Origin: Croceicoccus sediminis
GTDB lineage: Bacteria > Pseudomonadota > Alphaproteobacteria > Sphingomonadales > Sphingomonadaceae
Assembly: GCF_007570835.1 (NCBI RefSeq)
Contig: NZ_SUNC01000002.1
Span: 372,001 to 436,000 of the forward strand
Length of the DNA stretch: 64,000 nucleotides
Reading direction: 5' to 3'
Each line of letters opens with the position of its first letter. Within the stretch, counting starts at the first letter, position 1. A model generated the notes under the pieces. The model made no database searches. It was not told where the DNA came from and saw only the letters and a program-made list of their open reading frames with translations. A program made the position numbers and the translations under genes. Shown one piece after another: positions 48,236 to 57,365 of the stretch.

Positions 48236-49027
48236 GTGCGGGGCTTTCGCCTCCTGATGCTGCTACCCGTCGTCGCGGCCCTGCCGGGCTGTGTCGCGGC
48301 GGCACTGCCCGTGTTGGCCAGCGGCGCGATGGCGCATGGCGCGGCAAAGGATGGGCGTCAGCCCGCAGCGGCAGTGGCACCGGCGAAGGTCGAGGCCGAA
48401 ACCGCTCTCGCCCCAACGCCTGAGCCGACGGGCAATGCCAACTTTACCGAGCGTTTCGTTGCCGCCGCGCTGTTCGCATCGGATCGTGCAGGGGCCGGCG
48501 TTTCGGCTGTCCCCGATCCGGCCGCGCCGATGGATGCCGAAAGCGTCGTCCTGCCTTGCGGCGCGGACCAGCCGCCCGCTCTGCTTGTCGATCTGGACCC
48601 GGCTGGCGCGGCCCTGCGACCTGATGACGCGCTTTCCGCCACGCCGGGGCTTGCCCCCGCACTTTCGCTGGCGCGCGGTAGCGGGGTGAAAGTGGTGTGG
48701 ACCAGCATTCTCGATGAAGGGCAGGCGCCTGCGATCCGCCGCGCTCTGGCGGCGTCGGGGCTGGACCTTGCGGGCCAGGACGATCTGCTGCTGATCCGCG
48801 ATCCGGGCGAAAGCAAGACCGACCGTCGCAACGCGGCCATCGAGCAATACTGCTTCGTCGCCATCATGGGCGACCGTCCCGGCGATTTCGACGAGCTGAT
48901 GGACTACCTGCGCGATCCCGCCGCCACCACGCCCTATGACGGGTTGATGGGGGCGGGCTGGTTCGAACTGCCGCCGCCGCTGTCCGGTCAGGCCGCTCCC
49001 CCGTCGGAAGTGCGGACCGATGGTTGA
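48236..49027 (+). CDS. HAD-type acid phosphatase-like lipoprotein
   Basis: The 263-residue product starts with GTG 48236, giving a lipoprotein signal (MRGFRLLMLLPVV) with lipobox LPGC (Cys19). The C-terminal half has an acid-phosphatase (class B/P4-like) HAD layout: LLVDLDPAGAAL (Asp-x-Asp), VVWTSILDEGQAP, LLLIRDPGESKTDRR (Lys) and VAIMGDRPGDFDELMDYL. It may hydrolyse phosphate esters in the periplasm. It starts five bases after scoA. ATG 48257 is an alternative start but would shorten the signal peptide. Confidence 0.72.
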   Translation: MRGFRLLMLLPVVAALPGCVAAALPVLASGAMAHGAAKDGRQPAAAVAPAKVEAETALAPTPEPTGNANFTERFVAAALFASDRAGAGVSAVPDPAAPMDAESVVLPCGADQPPALLVDLDPAGAALRPDDALSATPGLAPALSLARGSGVKVVWTSILDEGQAPAIRRALAASGLDLAGQDDLLLIRDPGESKTDRRNAAIEQYCFVAIMGDRPGDFDELMDYLRDPAATTPYDGLMGAGWFELPPPLSGQAAPPSEVRTDG

Positions 49028-49052
49028 ACGGGGCGACAGGTCGCGCGTGCGG

Positions 49053-49562
49053 TCAGGTGTTTTCCTTGATGTATTCGTCGGGGTCCTTCTCCGTCCGTTC
49101 GAACTTGCCCGAATGTTCGGATTCGAACGCAAGGTACTTCACGCCCAACTGGACCCGGCGTTCCAGCGGAACGTTGCGGCGAAAATCGCTCAGCCCCTGA
49201 CGCTCTTCCTCGGCCATGTGCTTCGAATTCTGAAGGTTGCCTTCATCGACCGCGTCCCACCATTCGTCGGATCCGACTTCCAGTTTCGAGGCTTTCTCGA
49301 CCGCCTTGGCGATCTTGTTGTGATCGTCGATCGCATCGTCGGTCGTTTCTTCCGCGCTGTCGGAATCGACCGCGCCCTTGCCCAGCTTCAGCAGCTCGGG
49401 ATAGAAATAGAGCTCTTCAGCCGCGGCATGCGCTTCGAGAAAGTTTTTCAGGCGGCCAAAAATCTTGCCCGCCGAATCAAGGTCGGCCCTTGCTTCGTCC
49501 AGCGCGCAGAACATGCGGCGCTGACGGTCGTGGTCGGCCAGGATGCAATCGACAATATCCAT
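49053..49562 (-). CDS. Hemerythrin HHE-type protein
   Basis: The 169-residue protein starts MDIVDCILADHDRQRRMFCAL and continues with FLEAHAAAEELYFYPELL and DDHNKIAKAVEKA, then SKHMAEEERQGLSDFR. The His and Glu spacing fits the hemerythrin HHE cation-binding domain, a four-helix di-iron bundle that binds oxygen or senses nitrosative stress. It lies antisense between the two CoA-transferase subunit genes. Upstream extension to 49742 exists in frame but would be anti-parallel to scoB. Confidence 0.87.
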   Translation of the reverse strand: MDIVDCILADHDRQRRMFCALDEARADLDSAGKIFGRLKNFLEAHAAAEELYFYPELLKLGKGAVDSDSAEETTDDAIDDHNKIAKAVEKASKLEVGSDEWWDAVDEGNLQNSKHMAEEERQGLSDFRRNVPLERRVQLGVKYLAFESEHSGKFERTEKDPDEYIKENT

Positions 49563-49701
49563 TATATAAGTCCCGTATTCCTTGTATGCGGAAGGAACGG
49601 GCACCACCCGGCCCGGTTCCGGACATAGTCTGCCCCGATGCCCGAAACTGCCGCCAACCCCTTTCGCCATAACCGATAAAACTTGAAAAGGACCCGAACC
49701 G

Positions 49702-50337
49702 ATGCCCTGGACCCGTGATGAAATGGCCGCCCGCGCCGCCAAGGAACTCGAAGACGGTTTCTACGTGAACCTCGGCATCGGCATCCCGACGCTGGTCGCC
49801 AACCACATCCCCGAAGGCGTGGAAGTCACGCTGCAGTCGGAAAACGGCATGCTGGGCATCGGGCCCTTCCCGTTTGAGGGTGAGGAAGACGCCGACCTGA
49901 TCAACGCGGGCAAGCAGACGATCAGCGAACTGGACAAGAGCGCCTATTTCGACAGCGCGGCCAGCTTTGCCATGATCCGCGGTGGGCACATCGACCTGAC
50001 CGTGCTGGGCGCGATGGAAGTCGACCAGAACGGCGACATCGCCAACTGGATGATTCCGGGCAAGATGATCAAGGGCATGGGCGGCGCGATGGATCTCGTC
50101 GCGGGCGTGAAGAAGATCATCGTCGTCATGGAACACACCAGCAAGAACGGCGACCCCAAGTTCATCCCCGAATGCACCCTGCCGCTGACCGGCAAGAACG
50201 TCGTCGACATGATCGTCACCGATCTTGCCGTGTTCCAGCGCCCGGATCACGATAGCCCGTTCAAGCTGGTCGAACTGGCCCCCGGCGTCACGGCCGAGGA
50301 AGTGGCGGAAAAGACGACCGCGCACTACGTTTCGTAA
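49702..50337 (+). CDS. scoB: 3-oxoacid CoA-transferase subunit B
   Basis: The 211-residue beta subunit carries the catalytic Glu in [17 protein letters not shown]. It also has [58 protein letters not shown] and [18 protein letters not shown]. It pairs with the A subunit at 47511-48230 to transfer CoA to a 3-oxoacid. A ribosome-binding site (AAAAGGA) precedes ATG 49702. Glutathione peroxidase follows after 29 bases. Confidence 0.95.
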   Translation: MPWTRDEMAARAAKELEDGFYVNLGIGIPTLVANHIPEGVEVTLQSENGMLGIGPFPFEGEEDADLINAGKQTISELDKSAYFDSAASFAMIRGGHIDLTVLGAMEVDQNGDIANWMIPGKMIKGMGGAMDLVAGVKKIIVVMEHTSKNGDPKFIPECTLPLTGKNVVDMIVTDLAVFQRPDHDSPFKLVELAPGVTAEEVAEKTTAHYVS

Positions 50338-50366
50338 GCTCGACACCTAAGAAAGAGGATTTGCCC

Positions 50367-50903
50367 ATGGCCCTGTCCGATATCGCGCTGACCCGTAACG
50401 ACGGTAGCGCAGACAGCCTTGCTGCCCACAAGGGCAAGGTCCTGTTGATCGTCAACGTCGCTTCGCAGTGCGGCCTTACCCCGCAATACGCAGGGCTGCA
50501 GGCTTTGCAGGAAAAGTACGGCGACAAGGGCTTCGAAGTGCTGGGCTTTCCGGCCAACGACTTCGGCGCGCAGGAGCCGGGCACTGACGACGAGATCGCC
50601 ACGTTCTGCGAAACCAGCTTTGGCGTGAACTTTCCGATGTTCGCCAAGGCCAGCGTGATTGGCGAAGACAAGCAGCCGCTCTATGCGCAGCTGGTCGAAG
50701 CCGCCCCGACCAAGCAGGGCGATGCCGACGGTTTCCGCGACAAGCTGCGCGGGTTCGGCATGACGCCGACAGAGGACCCCGAAGTGCTCTGGAACTTCGA
50801 GAAGTTCCTTGTCGGCCGCGACGGCGAAGTCATCGCCCGCTTTGCGCCGGCGACCGCGCCCGATGACGCGGACCTCGTCTCCGCGATCGAGGCCGCGCTC
50901 TAA
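50367..50903 (+). CDS. Glutathione peroxidase
   Basis: The 178-residue protein starts at ATG 50367 with GAGG upstream. The peroxidatic Cys is in LIVNVASQCGLTPQYAGLQ. FPANDFGAQEPGTDDEI carries the Gln of the catalytic tetrad, and WNFEKFLVGRDGEVIARF supplies the Trp and Asn. It is a non-seleno glutathione/thioredoxin peroxidase reducing hydroperoxides. Its end overlaps the convergent 5'-nucleotidase gene by 4 bases (50900-50903). Confidence 0.95.
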   Translation: MALSDIALTRNDGSADSLAAHKGKVLLIVNVASQCGLTPQYAGLQALQEKYGDKGFEVLGFPANDFGAQEPGTDDEIATFCETSFGVNFPMFAKASVIGEDKQPLYAQLVEAAPTKQGDADGFRDKLRGFGMTPTEDPEVLWNFEKFLVGRDGEVIARFAPATAPDDADLVSAIEAAL

Positions 50904-52651
50904 CCCGCAGGTGTCAGGTTCGTCACGCGGTCCGTATCGGGCAGCTGGCGAACCGGCACCGCGGCCAGCCATGCCTCGAACGCGTCGAGATCGTTCGCGC
51001 CCGTCGTCGTCTGCGTCCCCTCGGTAAACACGGTGAACCCGTCGCCGCCCGCGGCAAGGAAACTGTTCATCGTGATGCGATAGGACTTCAGTGGATTGAT
51101 CGGATCGCCGTCCAGCGTCGCGGTCACGATCCGGTCGCCCTTGGGCCGTGACCGGTCGTAGGTAAAGGCGAACCCTTCGCTGGGGGCGAGGATCTGTTTC
51201 TTGTCCGCGCTGTCGAACTGCTGTTCCAGCAGGGCCATGACCTGATCGCCGGTAAAGGTCCGCGTGATCAGCGAATTGCCGAAGGGCTGCACCGCGTAAA
51301 GGTCGCCGAACCTCACCGTGCCGTCGGCGGCGGGGACAAGGCTGGCGCGGACGCCCGAATTGTTCATGAACGCGATCTGCGCCCCGGCATCGCGCGTGGC
51401 GGCCAGTTGTCCATCGGCAATCATGTCGCCCAGCGCGGTTTCCGCTTCGTCGTCATCGGTGATCAGCGCCTCACCCGAAATCCGGCCCGACGGACGCTTC
51501 GCCACTTCGGCGACGGCATCGACGTACTGCCCGACATAGGCTGCGATACCGGCATCGGGGACGATGGTTGCAAAGGCGCTGCTGGTGGGAAGCGGCGATC
51601 CGTCCTTGGCCTTGCCCTCGCTCTGTACGGTCACGTTGTGCGCGGATTTGGCCGTCACCTCGTTGGTAGCCGGATCGATGGTGACCGCAATGTCGGTGAC
51701 TTGCGATGCGCCGTATCCCGCGCTGGTGACAAGGAAGGGCCGTGCCGGATCGATGTCGCCGTAATTGCAGATGTAGCTGCGATGCGTGTGCCCCGAAATC
51801 ACCAGGTCGACACGCGGGTCCAGCTTTTCGAGAATGGGCAGAAGCTCACCCGAAATGCCGCCGCAGCCGTTCGAATCCTCGCGCGGGACGTTGTAGAGGC
51901 CCTGGTGGATCGACACGACGATGGCATCGACGCCGCGCGATGCCAGTTCCTCGACATAGATGTTGATGGCGTTGGCCTCGTCCCCGAAATAGAGATCCTC
52001 GACCCCGCTCGGCGTGACCAGATTGGGTACGTCGCGCAGCGGCAGGCCGATGACGCCCACGGTAACTTCCTCCGCGCCCTTGCCGAACGTCTTGGTGCCG
52101 AAGGCGGGGAACAGCGTTTCACCGTTGCGGGTGACGACATTGGCGGACAGGAACGGAAAGTCCGCGCCGCCGAAGTCCTTTTCCACCGCGCATGGTTCGC
52201 GCAGCGTATATTTCTCGCAGCCGCCATCGGCGATGCGCTTCAATTCCTGCCAGCCCTTGTCGAATTCGTGGTTGCCGACCGCGTTGAAGTCCACACCCAC
52301 GCGGTTCATCACGCCGATCGCCGGTTCGTCGAGGAACGCGGCCGACGCCAGCGGACTGGCCCCGATCATGTCACCGGCGGAAATGACCATCGAATAATCG
52401 TTCTGCGCGCGGATCGTGTTGATGGCCGATGCCATCCACGCCGCACCGCCGACCGGAATGCTCACGATTTCGCCATCGGGCGTCATCACGTCCTTGGGCG
52501 CGGACAGCGGCATCAGGTTGCCGTGGAAGTCGTTGATGCCGACGATGCGGACGGTGACTGGCTCCGGTGGCTGCGCTGGCGGTGCGTCGGGGACCGTGGC
52601 GCAGGCGGCGGTGAGGAGCAGGGCGGCGGGGGTGAGGATGCGACGAATCAT
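50900..52651 (-). CDS. Bifunctional metallophosphatase/5'-nucleotidase lipoprotein
   Basis: The 583-residue exported enzyme starts at ATG 52651 with a lipobox (LLTAACAT). A calcineurin-like metallophosphatase domain follows (IVGINDFHGNL, SAGDMIGASPL, VGNHEFDKGWQEL, VISGHTHRSYIC). The C-terminal 5'-nucleotidase domain (IAFMNNSGVRASL, LYAVQPFGNSLITRTFTG, NSFLAAGGDGFTVF) binds substrate. It hydrolyses extracytoplasmic nucleotides or UDP-sugars to release phosphate and nucleoside. It is the only gene of its unit visible here. Confidence 0.95.
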   Translation of the reverse strand: MIRRILTPAALLLTAACATVPDAPPAQPPEPVTVRIVGINDFHGNLMPLSAPKDVMTPDGEIVSIPVGGAAWMASAINTIRAQNDYSMVISAGDMIGASPLASAAFLDEPAIGVMNRVGVDFNAVGNHEFDKGWQELKRIADGGCEKYTLREPCAVEKDFGGADFPFLSANVVTRNGETLFPAFGTKTFGKGAEEVTVGVIGLPLRDVPNLVTPSGVEDLYFGDEANAINIYVEELASRGVDAIVVSIHQGLYNVPREDSNGCGGISGELLPILEKLDPRVDLVISGHTHRSYICNYGDIDPARPFLVTSAGYGASQVTDIAVTIDPATNEVTAKSAHNVTVQSEGKAKDGSPLPTSSAFATIVPDAGIAAYVGQYVDAVAEVAKRPSGRISGEALITDDDEAETALGDMIADGQLAATRDAGAQIAFMNNSGVRASLVPAADGTVRFGDLYAVQPFGNSLITRTFTGDQVMALLEQQFDSADKKQILAPSEGFAFTYDRSRPKGDRIVTATLDGDPINPLKSYRITMNSFLAAGGDGFTVFTEGTQTTTGANDLDAFEAWLAAVPVRQLPDTDRVTNLTPAG

Positions 52652-52704
52652 TGCGCTTTCAGGCAATAAACACCTCGCCGCCCTGCGTCAGCGATTTTCG
52701 CCGC

Positions 52705-53370
52705 TCAACAGTTAAAAAGGCGGGCGAACCAGTTGTCGGCGGCGCGCTGGGGCGGGGCGTGGACCTTCACTTCCTGCGCGGTCACTTCGCGCGCGGGGCC
52801 GCCGCGCAGAAGCAGTTTCAACGTGTCCATCACCGGCATGCGTTTGCCTTTCGCCGGGCGGTAGGACGGCTTGGCGACCGAATAGACGAGGGCCGTCCCG
52901 TCACCGTGCCAGCGTGCGTCGAAGAAAAGGGCCTGCTCCCGCTTGCGCCGGATGGCGAGCGAGGCGGGGCGGCACCAGTTTAGCATGGCCTTCTTCGCCG
53001 CCTTGCGGTCCCCTTCGCGCAAGTGGCGCATCCACTCGGCGCGGCCGATCGCGCCGGTGTTCCAGTGAAACGAAAGCGCGGCAGCCAGTTCATGTTCTTC
53101 CGGTTGGACGGGGCCGAACGCTTCCAGAACCGCAGGCAGGTAGCGGTTGCGCAGGACCCAGACGAAGACCTCCAGGCAGCGGTGCAGCGGTTGCGGCTGA
53201 TCGCGGTAGCGGGTGACGCGGTGGCCGCTGGCGTCGGTCAGTCCCACGCTCCAGGTCCAGACGCCCACCGAATCGCGATAGGCTTCGCGGACCACGCCTT
53301 CGTGTGCGATCAGTTCGGCGGCGATACGCGGGGTTATCGTCGGGCGGGCAGGGTCGTAAGTATGGGGCAT
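52705..53370 (-). CDS. GH24 (T4-type) lysozyme
   Basis: The 221-residue protein starts at ATG 53370, preceded by GGAG at good spacing; TTG 53388 would add six residues. The catalytic triad Glu24-Asp33-Thr39 has the exact spacing of T4 lysozyme (E11-D20-T26): AHEGVVREAYRDSVGVWTWSVG. The C-terminal 70 residues beyond the core are basic. There is no signal peptide, as in phage endolysins, and no holin gene nearby. It is therefore probably a solitary phage-derived or domesticated gene that cuts peptidoglycan. Confidence 0.85.
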   Translation of the reverse strand: MPHTYDPARPTITPRIAAELIAHEGVVREAYRDSVGVWTWSVGLTDASGHRVTRYRDQPQPLHRCLEVFVWVLRNRYLPAVLEAFGPVQPEEHELAAALSFHWNTGAIGRAEWMRHLREGDRKAAKKAMLNWCRPASLAIRRKREQALFFDARWHGDGTALVYSVAKPSYRPAKGKRMPVMDTLKLLLRGGPAREVTAQEVKVHAPPQRAADNWFARLFNC

Positions 53371-53449
53371 CGGGCGGGTCTCCGGCAAAAGGAAACCCGC
53401 CTCATGATGCTGGCAAGCTATTGTAGGAAAATAAAAACCGGCAACAGGC

Positions 53450-54697
53450 TCAGCGGCTGAGCGCGGCTTTCAGTTCATCGACCAGGTCGGTCGCTTCCCA
53501 CGGGAACATCCCGTCGTTCGCCGGGCGGCCGAAGTGGCCGTAGGCGGCGGTCGCGCGATAGATCGGGCGGTTGAGGTTGAGCCGCGTACGAATGCCGCGC
53601 GGGGTCAGACCGCCAAGGCTTTCGATCGAACGGATCGCGTCCTCGAGCTGCGGATCGGTCACGCCATCGGCGCAAGTGCCGTGGGTGTCGACATAGAGCG
53701 AAAGCGGGTGCGAGACGCCGATCGCGTAGGACAGCTGAATGGTGCACTTCTTGGCAAGGCCCGCCGCGACGATGTTCTTGGCCAGATAGCGCGAGATATA
53801 GGCAGCAGAGCGGTCCACTTTCGTCGGGTCCTTGCCCGAAAACGCGCCGCCGCCATGCGGGGCCGCGCCGCCGTACGTGTCGACGATGATCTTGCGGCCG
53901 GTAAGGCCGGCATCGCCATCGGGGCCGCCGATTTCGAACGAGCCGGTCGGGTTGATGTGATAGACCGTTTCGTCCGACAGCAGGTTGTGCGGCAGGATGT
54001 CGGCAATCACGCCCTTCACATAGCTTTTCAGCTCGGCCTCACGCTCACCCGTGTCATACCCCGGCTTGTGCTGGGTCGAGACGACGACGGCGGTGCAGGC
54101 GGCAGGCTGGCCGTCTTCGAAACGCAGCGTCACCTGGCTCTTGGCATCGGGTTCAAGGAAATCGGCCTTGCCCGAATGACGGTCGTCCGACAGGCGCTGC
54201 AGGATCTTGTGGCTGTAATCCAGCGTCGCGGGCATGAGATCGGGCGTTTCGTCGCAGGCGAAGCCGAACATGATGCCCTGGTCGCCCGCGCCTTCGTCCT
54301 TGGCGCTTTCCTCGTTCGAATCGACGCCCTGCGCGATCTGGCTCGACTGGCCATGGAGATGGTTTTCAAAGCGCAGACGATCCCAGTGGAAGCCGTCCTG
54401 CTCGTACCCGATGTCGCGCACGACGGCGCGTGCGGTCTGCTCGATCTCTTCCTTCGCGCCGGGGGCCCAGTACCCGTTTTCGGCCCAGTCCTCACGCGCG
54501 GTGTCGTACATCGGCTTGCACCGGATTTCGCCCGACAGGACGACGAGCTGGGTCGTCGTCATCGTCTCGCACGCGACGCGCGCTTCGGGATCCTTCGCCA
54601 GCATCAGGTCGACGATGGCGTCGGAGATCTGGTCGGAGACCTTGTCGGGGTGCCCTTCTGAAACCGATTCGGAAGTGAAGAGAAAATTGCGACGCAT
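53450..54697 (-). CDS. metK: S-adenosylmethionine synthetase
   Basis: The 415-residue enzyme makes SAM from methionine and ATP. Family motifs are present: [70 protein letters not shown] and [19 protein letters not shown]. The ribosome-binding AGGA is six bases before ATG 54697. A small AT-rich hairpin lies just upstream. lnt precedes it on the same strand with a 41-base gap. Confidence 0.98.
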   Translation of the reverse strand: MRRNFLFTSESVSEGHPDKVSDQISDAIVDLMLAKDPEARVACETMTTTQLVVLSGEIRCKPMYDTAREDWAENGYWAPGAKEEIEQTARAVVRDIGYEQDGFHWDRLRFENHLHGQSSQIAQGVDSNEESAKDEGAGDQGIMFGFACDETPDLMPATLDYSHKILQRLSDDRHSGKADFLEPDAKSQVTLRFEDGQPAACTAVVVSTQHKPGYDTGEREAELKSYVKGVIADILPHNLLSDETVYHINPTGSFEIGGPDGDAGLTGRKIIVDTYGGAAPHGGGAFSGKDPTKVDRSAAYISRYLAKNIVAAGLAKKCTIQLSYAIGVSHPLSLYVDTHGTCADGVTDPQLEDAIRSIESLGGLTPRGIRTRLNLNRPIYRATAAYGHFGRPANDGMFPWEATDLVDELKAALSR

Positions 54698-54714
54698 GAA
54701 TGATCCTGACGACG

Positions 54715-54732
54715 TATAAAGCTTTCTTTATA
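54715..54732 (-). promoter_or_regulatory. AT-rich hairpin upstream of metK
   Basis: TATAAAG and CTTTATA form a perfect 7-base stem with a 4-base loop, in the only AT-rich patch of this area. It lies 17 bases before the metK start, between lnt and metK. It may be a weak terminator for lnt, a promoter element or a translation-control hairpin. It does not resemble a known SAM riboswitch as far as I can see. Confidence 0.4.
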
Positions 54733-54738
54733 TGCGCT

Positions 54739-56352
54739 CTAACGATGCGCGCGGCGGCTTGCAACCACCGCCGCGATAATCAGAAGGATGCCAAGGCCGA
54801 CCGGAAGCCAGTTGCCTGTGCGAGAGAACAGGGTGGGCGCGGTGGCAGGGGGAACGATGCCCGAAAGCCGCTCGGCGCGATGCTTGGGCACGTGGCTCCG
54901 CACGACGCCGCCCGCGTCGATCACGGCGCTGATCCCGGTGGTGGTGGAACGCAGGACCGGCAGGCCTTCCTCGATCGCGCGCATCCGCGCCTGCGCCAGG
55001 TGCTGCGGCGGGCCCCATGTCCCGAACCAGCCGTCATTGGAGGGATTGAACAGGTAGTCCGGGCGATCGTCGCGTTGCACGACTTGCCCCGAAAATACGA
55101 TCTCGTAGCAAATCTGCACGCCGGCCTTGCCCCATTTGCCAAGGTCCATCGTGCGCGGACCCGGACCGGGACGGAAGTCGAGCGCTCCGGCTACGAGCCG
55201 CGACAGGCCGAGCGGTTCGAGGATTGAGCGCATCGGCAGATATTCGCCATAAGGGACCAGATGCGCCTTGGCGTATCCTGCCACGATATCGCCGTCGGGC
55301 CCGACCGCGGTGACCACGTTTTCGGCCGCTGCGGCGCGAGTGCCCTCATCGTTGAGGACGATGTCGACAGTCCCGGTCAGCAGCAGTCCGCCCGGCCCGA
55401 CCATCTGGCCGATCCGTTCCCGCGCCATCGCCGGGTCCGCGCCATAAGTCGTCGCGACGTAATAACGGCGCGGATAGCCGGGGCGCAGATAGTCCGGCAC
55501 GCCCGATTCCGGCCAGAGGAACAGCGTGGTGTCGTCTTCTGCCACGGGCGGGCCGCTGAGCATCGCGGTCTTGACGAAATTCGCCTCGTATTGCCGGGGA
55601 TCGTTCAGCACGTCCTGCCGCACGTCCGGCTGGACCAGGCGGAAGGCAAGCGTGCCCTGACCCTGTCCGGCGGCCGGGAAGGGCAGCAGCAGAAGCGCGA
55701 CCGGCACCGCCGCCGCCAGCGCAGCCCGCCACTTCGCCGCACCGCCGCGCCATGCGTCAAAGGCCCAGAGCCACGCGCCCGACAACAGGACCACCACGCC
55801 CGAAAGAGCATATGTGCCCATCCACGGAAGGACCACGGCAAGCCCCGGCCGCTCGAACCCGCCCAGTGCCACTGCGCCCAAAGGGTTCCACGCAAAGCCG
55901 CTGAAGACCCACGAACGCAGCCATTCGCTCACGATCCAGGTTCCCGCAAAGGCGACGGGCACGATCCAGCCGGGCACGATTCTGCCGGGTCCGGGGCGTC
56001 GGACGATCAGCCACGCGCCCAGCGCCGCCAGCGCGGGATAGACCGCAAGATAGAGAGACAGGAGAAAAACCGCGATCCAGCCCAGCCATGCGGGCATTTC
56101 GGCCTGATAGGTAAAGGCCGTCGCGATCCAGTTGTTGCCGAGCCAGAAATGCCCGACGCCGAACAGCCAGCCGAGCAAGGCCGCGCTTTTGCCGCTTTGC
56201 GATCTGCGCACCAGATGCATCAGCAGCGCAAGCGCCGCCAGTGTCACGGGCCATAGGGAAAGGGGTTCGAACCCCGTCGCCGCGCCCGCGCCGGCCACGA
56301 AGGCCAGCAGCGGTGCGGAGAATTTTGCGGAACGACCAGACATCAGAGGCAT
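54739..56352 (-). CDS. lnt: Apolipoprotein N-acyltransferase
   Basis: The approximately 537-residue inner-membrane enzyme adds the third acyl chain to lipoproteins, which suits the many lipoproteins in this window. After about six N-terminal helices comes the nitrilase-type domain with the triad in LFLWPESGVPD (Glu), YAKAHLVPYGEY (Lys) and GVQICYEIVF (Cys). A final membrane helix is NWLPVGLGILLIIAAVVASR. The start is uncertain: TTG 56361, ATG 56352 and ATG 56343 are in frame, none with a strong ribosome-binding site. Confidence 0.95.
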   Translation of the reverse strand: MPLMSGRSAKFSAPLLAFVAGAGAATGFEPLSLWPVTLAALALLMHLVRRSQSGKSAALLGWLFGVGHFWLGNNWIATAFTYQAEMPAWLGWIAVFLLSLYLAVYPALAALGAWLIVRRPGPGRIVPGWIVPVAFAGTWIVSEWLRSWVFSGFAWNPLGAVALGGFERPGLAVVLPWMGTYALSGVVVLLSGAWLWAFDAWRGGAAKWRAALAAAVPVALLLLPFPAAGQGQGTLAFRLVQPDVRQDVLNDPRQYEANFVKTAMLSGPPVAEDDTTLFLWPESGVPDYLRPGYPRRYYVATTYGADPAMARERIGQMVGPGGLLLTGTVDIVLNDEGTRAAAAENVVTAVGPDGDIVAGYAKAHLVPYGEYLPMRSILEPLGLSRLVAGALDFRPGPGPRTMDLGKWGKAGVQICYEIVFSGQVVQRDDRPDYLFNPSNDGWFGTWGPPQHLAQARMRAIEEGLPVLRSTTTGISAVIDAGGVVRSHVPKHRAERLSGIVPPATAPTLFSRTGNWLPVGLGILLIIAAVVASRRAHR

Positions 56353-56383
56353 ATCGGCCAATTAGGGCCAGTCGCCTCTGTTG

Positions 56384-57064
56384 TCAGCCGTTAACGGCCT
56401 GCTTCACGTCGTCGCCGTCCGAAGTTTCTGCCTTCACCTTGCGCGGGCGACCGCGACGCTTGGGCTTTTCCTCGGTTTCGCCGATTGCGGGGGGCAGGGC
56501 CTGCGGGTCGAGACCGCCGTCGTTGTCGACGGATTTCTCGGTCTCGCTTTCGCCGTCCGACGATTCCTCGTCGTCGCGGCTGCGGCGCTGACGACGCGGC
56601 CGGGCGTCACGCGTGAACGGATTTTCCTCAGAACTGTCCTTGCGGCGGCGCGGGCGGCGGTTGGAGGTTTCACCCTCTTCCTCGCTTTCGTTCTCGCCGT
56701 CGTTGTCGTTGTTCTGATCACGGCTTTCACGATTGTCACGACTGTCACGACTGTCGCGATTGTCACGGCCATCGTCGTCCGATTGCCGGTCCGGGCGATC
56801 GTCGTCACGCTTGCTGCGCTGTTCGTCCTGCCGCACCTTGCCGTCGGCGATCACGCGGAAATAATGATCCGCGAATTGCAGGTAATATTCGGCCTGCACG
56901 CGATCGCCGTTGCGGTGCGATTCTTCCGCCAGCTTCTTGTACTTGTCGAGCAGCTGGGGGGCATTGCCCCGTGCACGGCTGTCGATCCGGTTGAGATGCT
57001 GACCGCCACCTTGCGACCGATTATTACGGCCGCGCCGGCGATTGTTGCCACGATTGTTATTCAA
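56384..57064 (-). CDS. DUF4167 protein with charged low-complexity tail
   Basis: The 226-residue protein has a conserved N-terminal part: RGRNNR basic start, then NRIDSRARGNAPQLLDKYKKLAEES and GDRVQAEYYLQFADHYFRVIAD, the DUF4167 signature. Beyond about residue 90 it is a disordered, highly charged stretch with tandem Arg-Asp-Asn/Ser units. An AT-hook-like basic patch (KRRGRPRKVK) lies near the C-terminus. The family is widespread in alphaproteobacteria and without known function; the basic regions suggest RNA or DNA contact. It sits downstream of prmC. Confidence 0.9.
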   Translation of the reverse strand: MNNNRGNNRRRGRNNRSQGGGQHLNRIDSRARGNAPQLLDKYKKLAEESHRNGDRVQAEYYLQFADHYFRVIADGKVRQDEQRSKRDDDRPDRQSDDDGRDNRDSRDSRDNRESRDQNNDNDGENESEEEGETSNRRPRRRKDSSEENPFTRDARPRRQRRSRDDEESSDGESETEKSVDNDGGLDPQALPPAIGETEEKPKRRGRPRKVKAETSDGDDVKQAVNG

Positions 57065-57365
57065 AGTAAGACTGTTCCCTTGTCCGGCGCGGGTGATCCA
57101 AACTCACCTCAGCGCGCACCCAGTCGGAAACGCCCGGAGCCTCATACCACGGGCAAGCCCTTGTCGGTCCAGCGCCCTGTGAATTCGCATATGCGGACGG
57201 CAGACCATGCCCTCACGGTCCAGCACCGACCGGCCTTTTAAAAGGCACTGAGCGTTCGGAACGGGAGGATAGACGATCGCGCGGGAATCTACGTCCGTCG
57301 TTCGTCTGAGAACAGGGTTATAGGCAAAATCGGGGCCTGCCAACCCCTTTTAACGAAAAGCCTGT
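57065..57365. other. Intergenic region between prmC and the DUF4167 gene
   Basis: This 301-base gap lies upstream of the DUF4167 gene and should hold its promoter and leader. It has a small inverted repeat, GGTGA at 57092-57096 with TCACC at 57104-57108, flanked by GCGC on both sides (57087-57090 and 57112-57115). That could fold in the leader RNA. A 79-residue frame on the minus strand crosses it, without ribosome-binding site or family resemblance; I do not call it. Nothing else is evident. Confidence 0.4.

Noticed and set aside
54698-54738. A known SAM riboswitch before metK
   Set aside because: The gap after lnt is only 41 bases, and I could not match it to SAM-II or SAM/SAH layouts; only a simple hairpin is visible.
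56384-57064. The Arg-Asp repeats in the DUF4167 gene as a DNA repeat array or CRISPR
   Set aside because: The repeats are short, irregular and in frame within a coding sequence, without spacers of even length.
57104-57343. A 79-residue minus-strand frame between prmC and the DUF4167 gene
   Set aside because: No ribosome-binding site, no family resemblance, and it ends within the likely leader of the DUF4167 gene.
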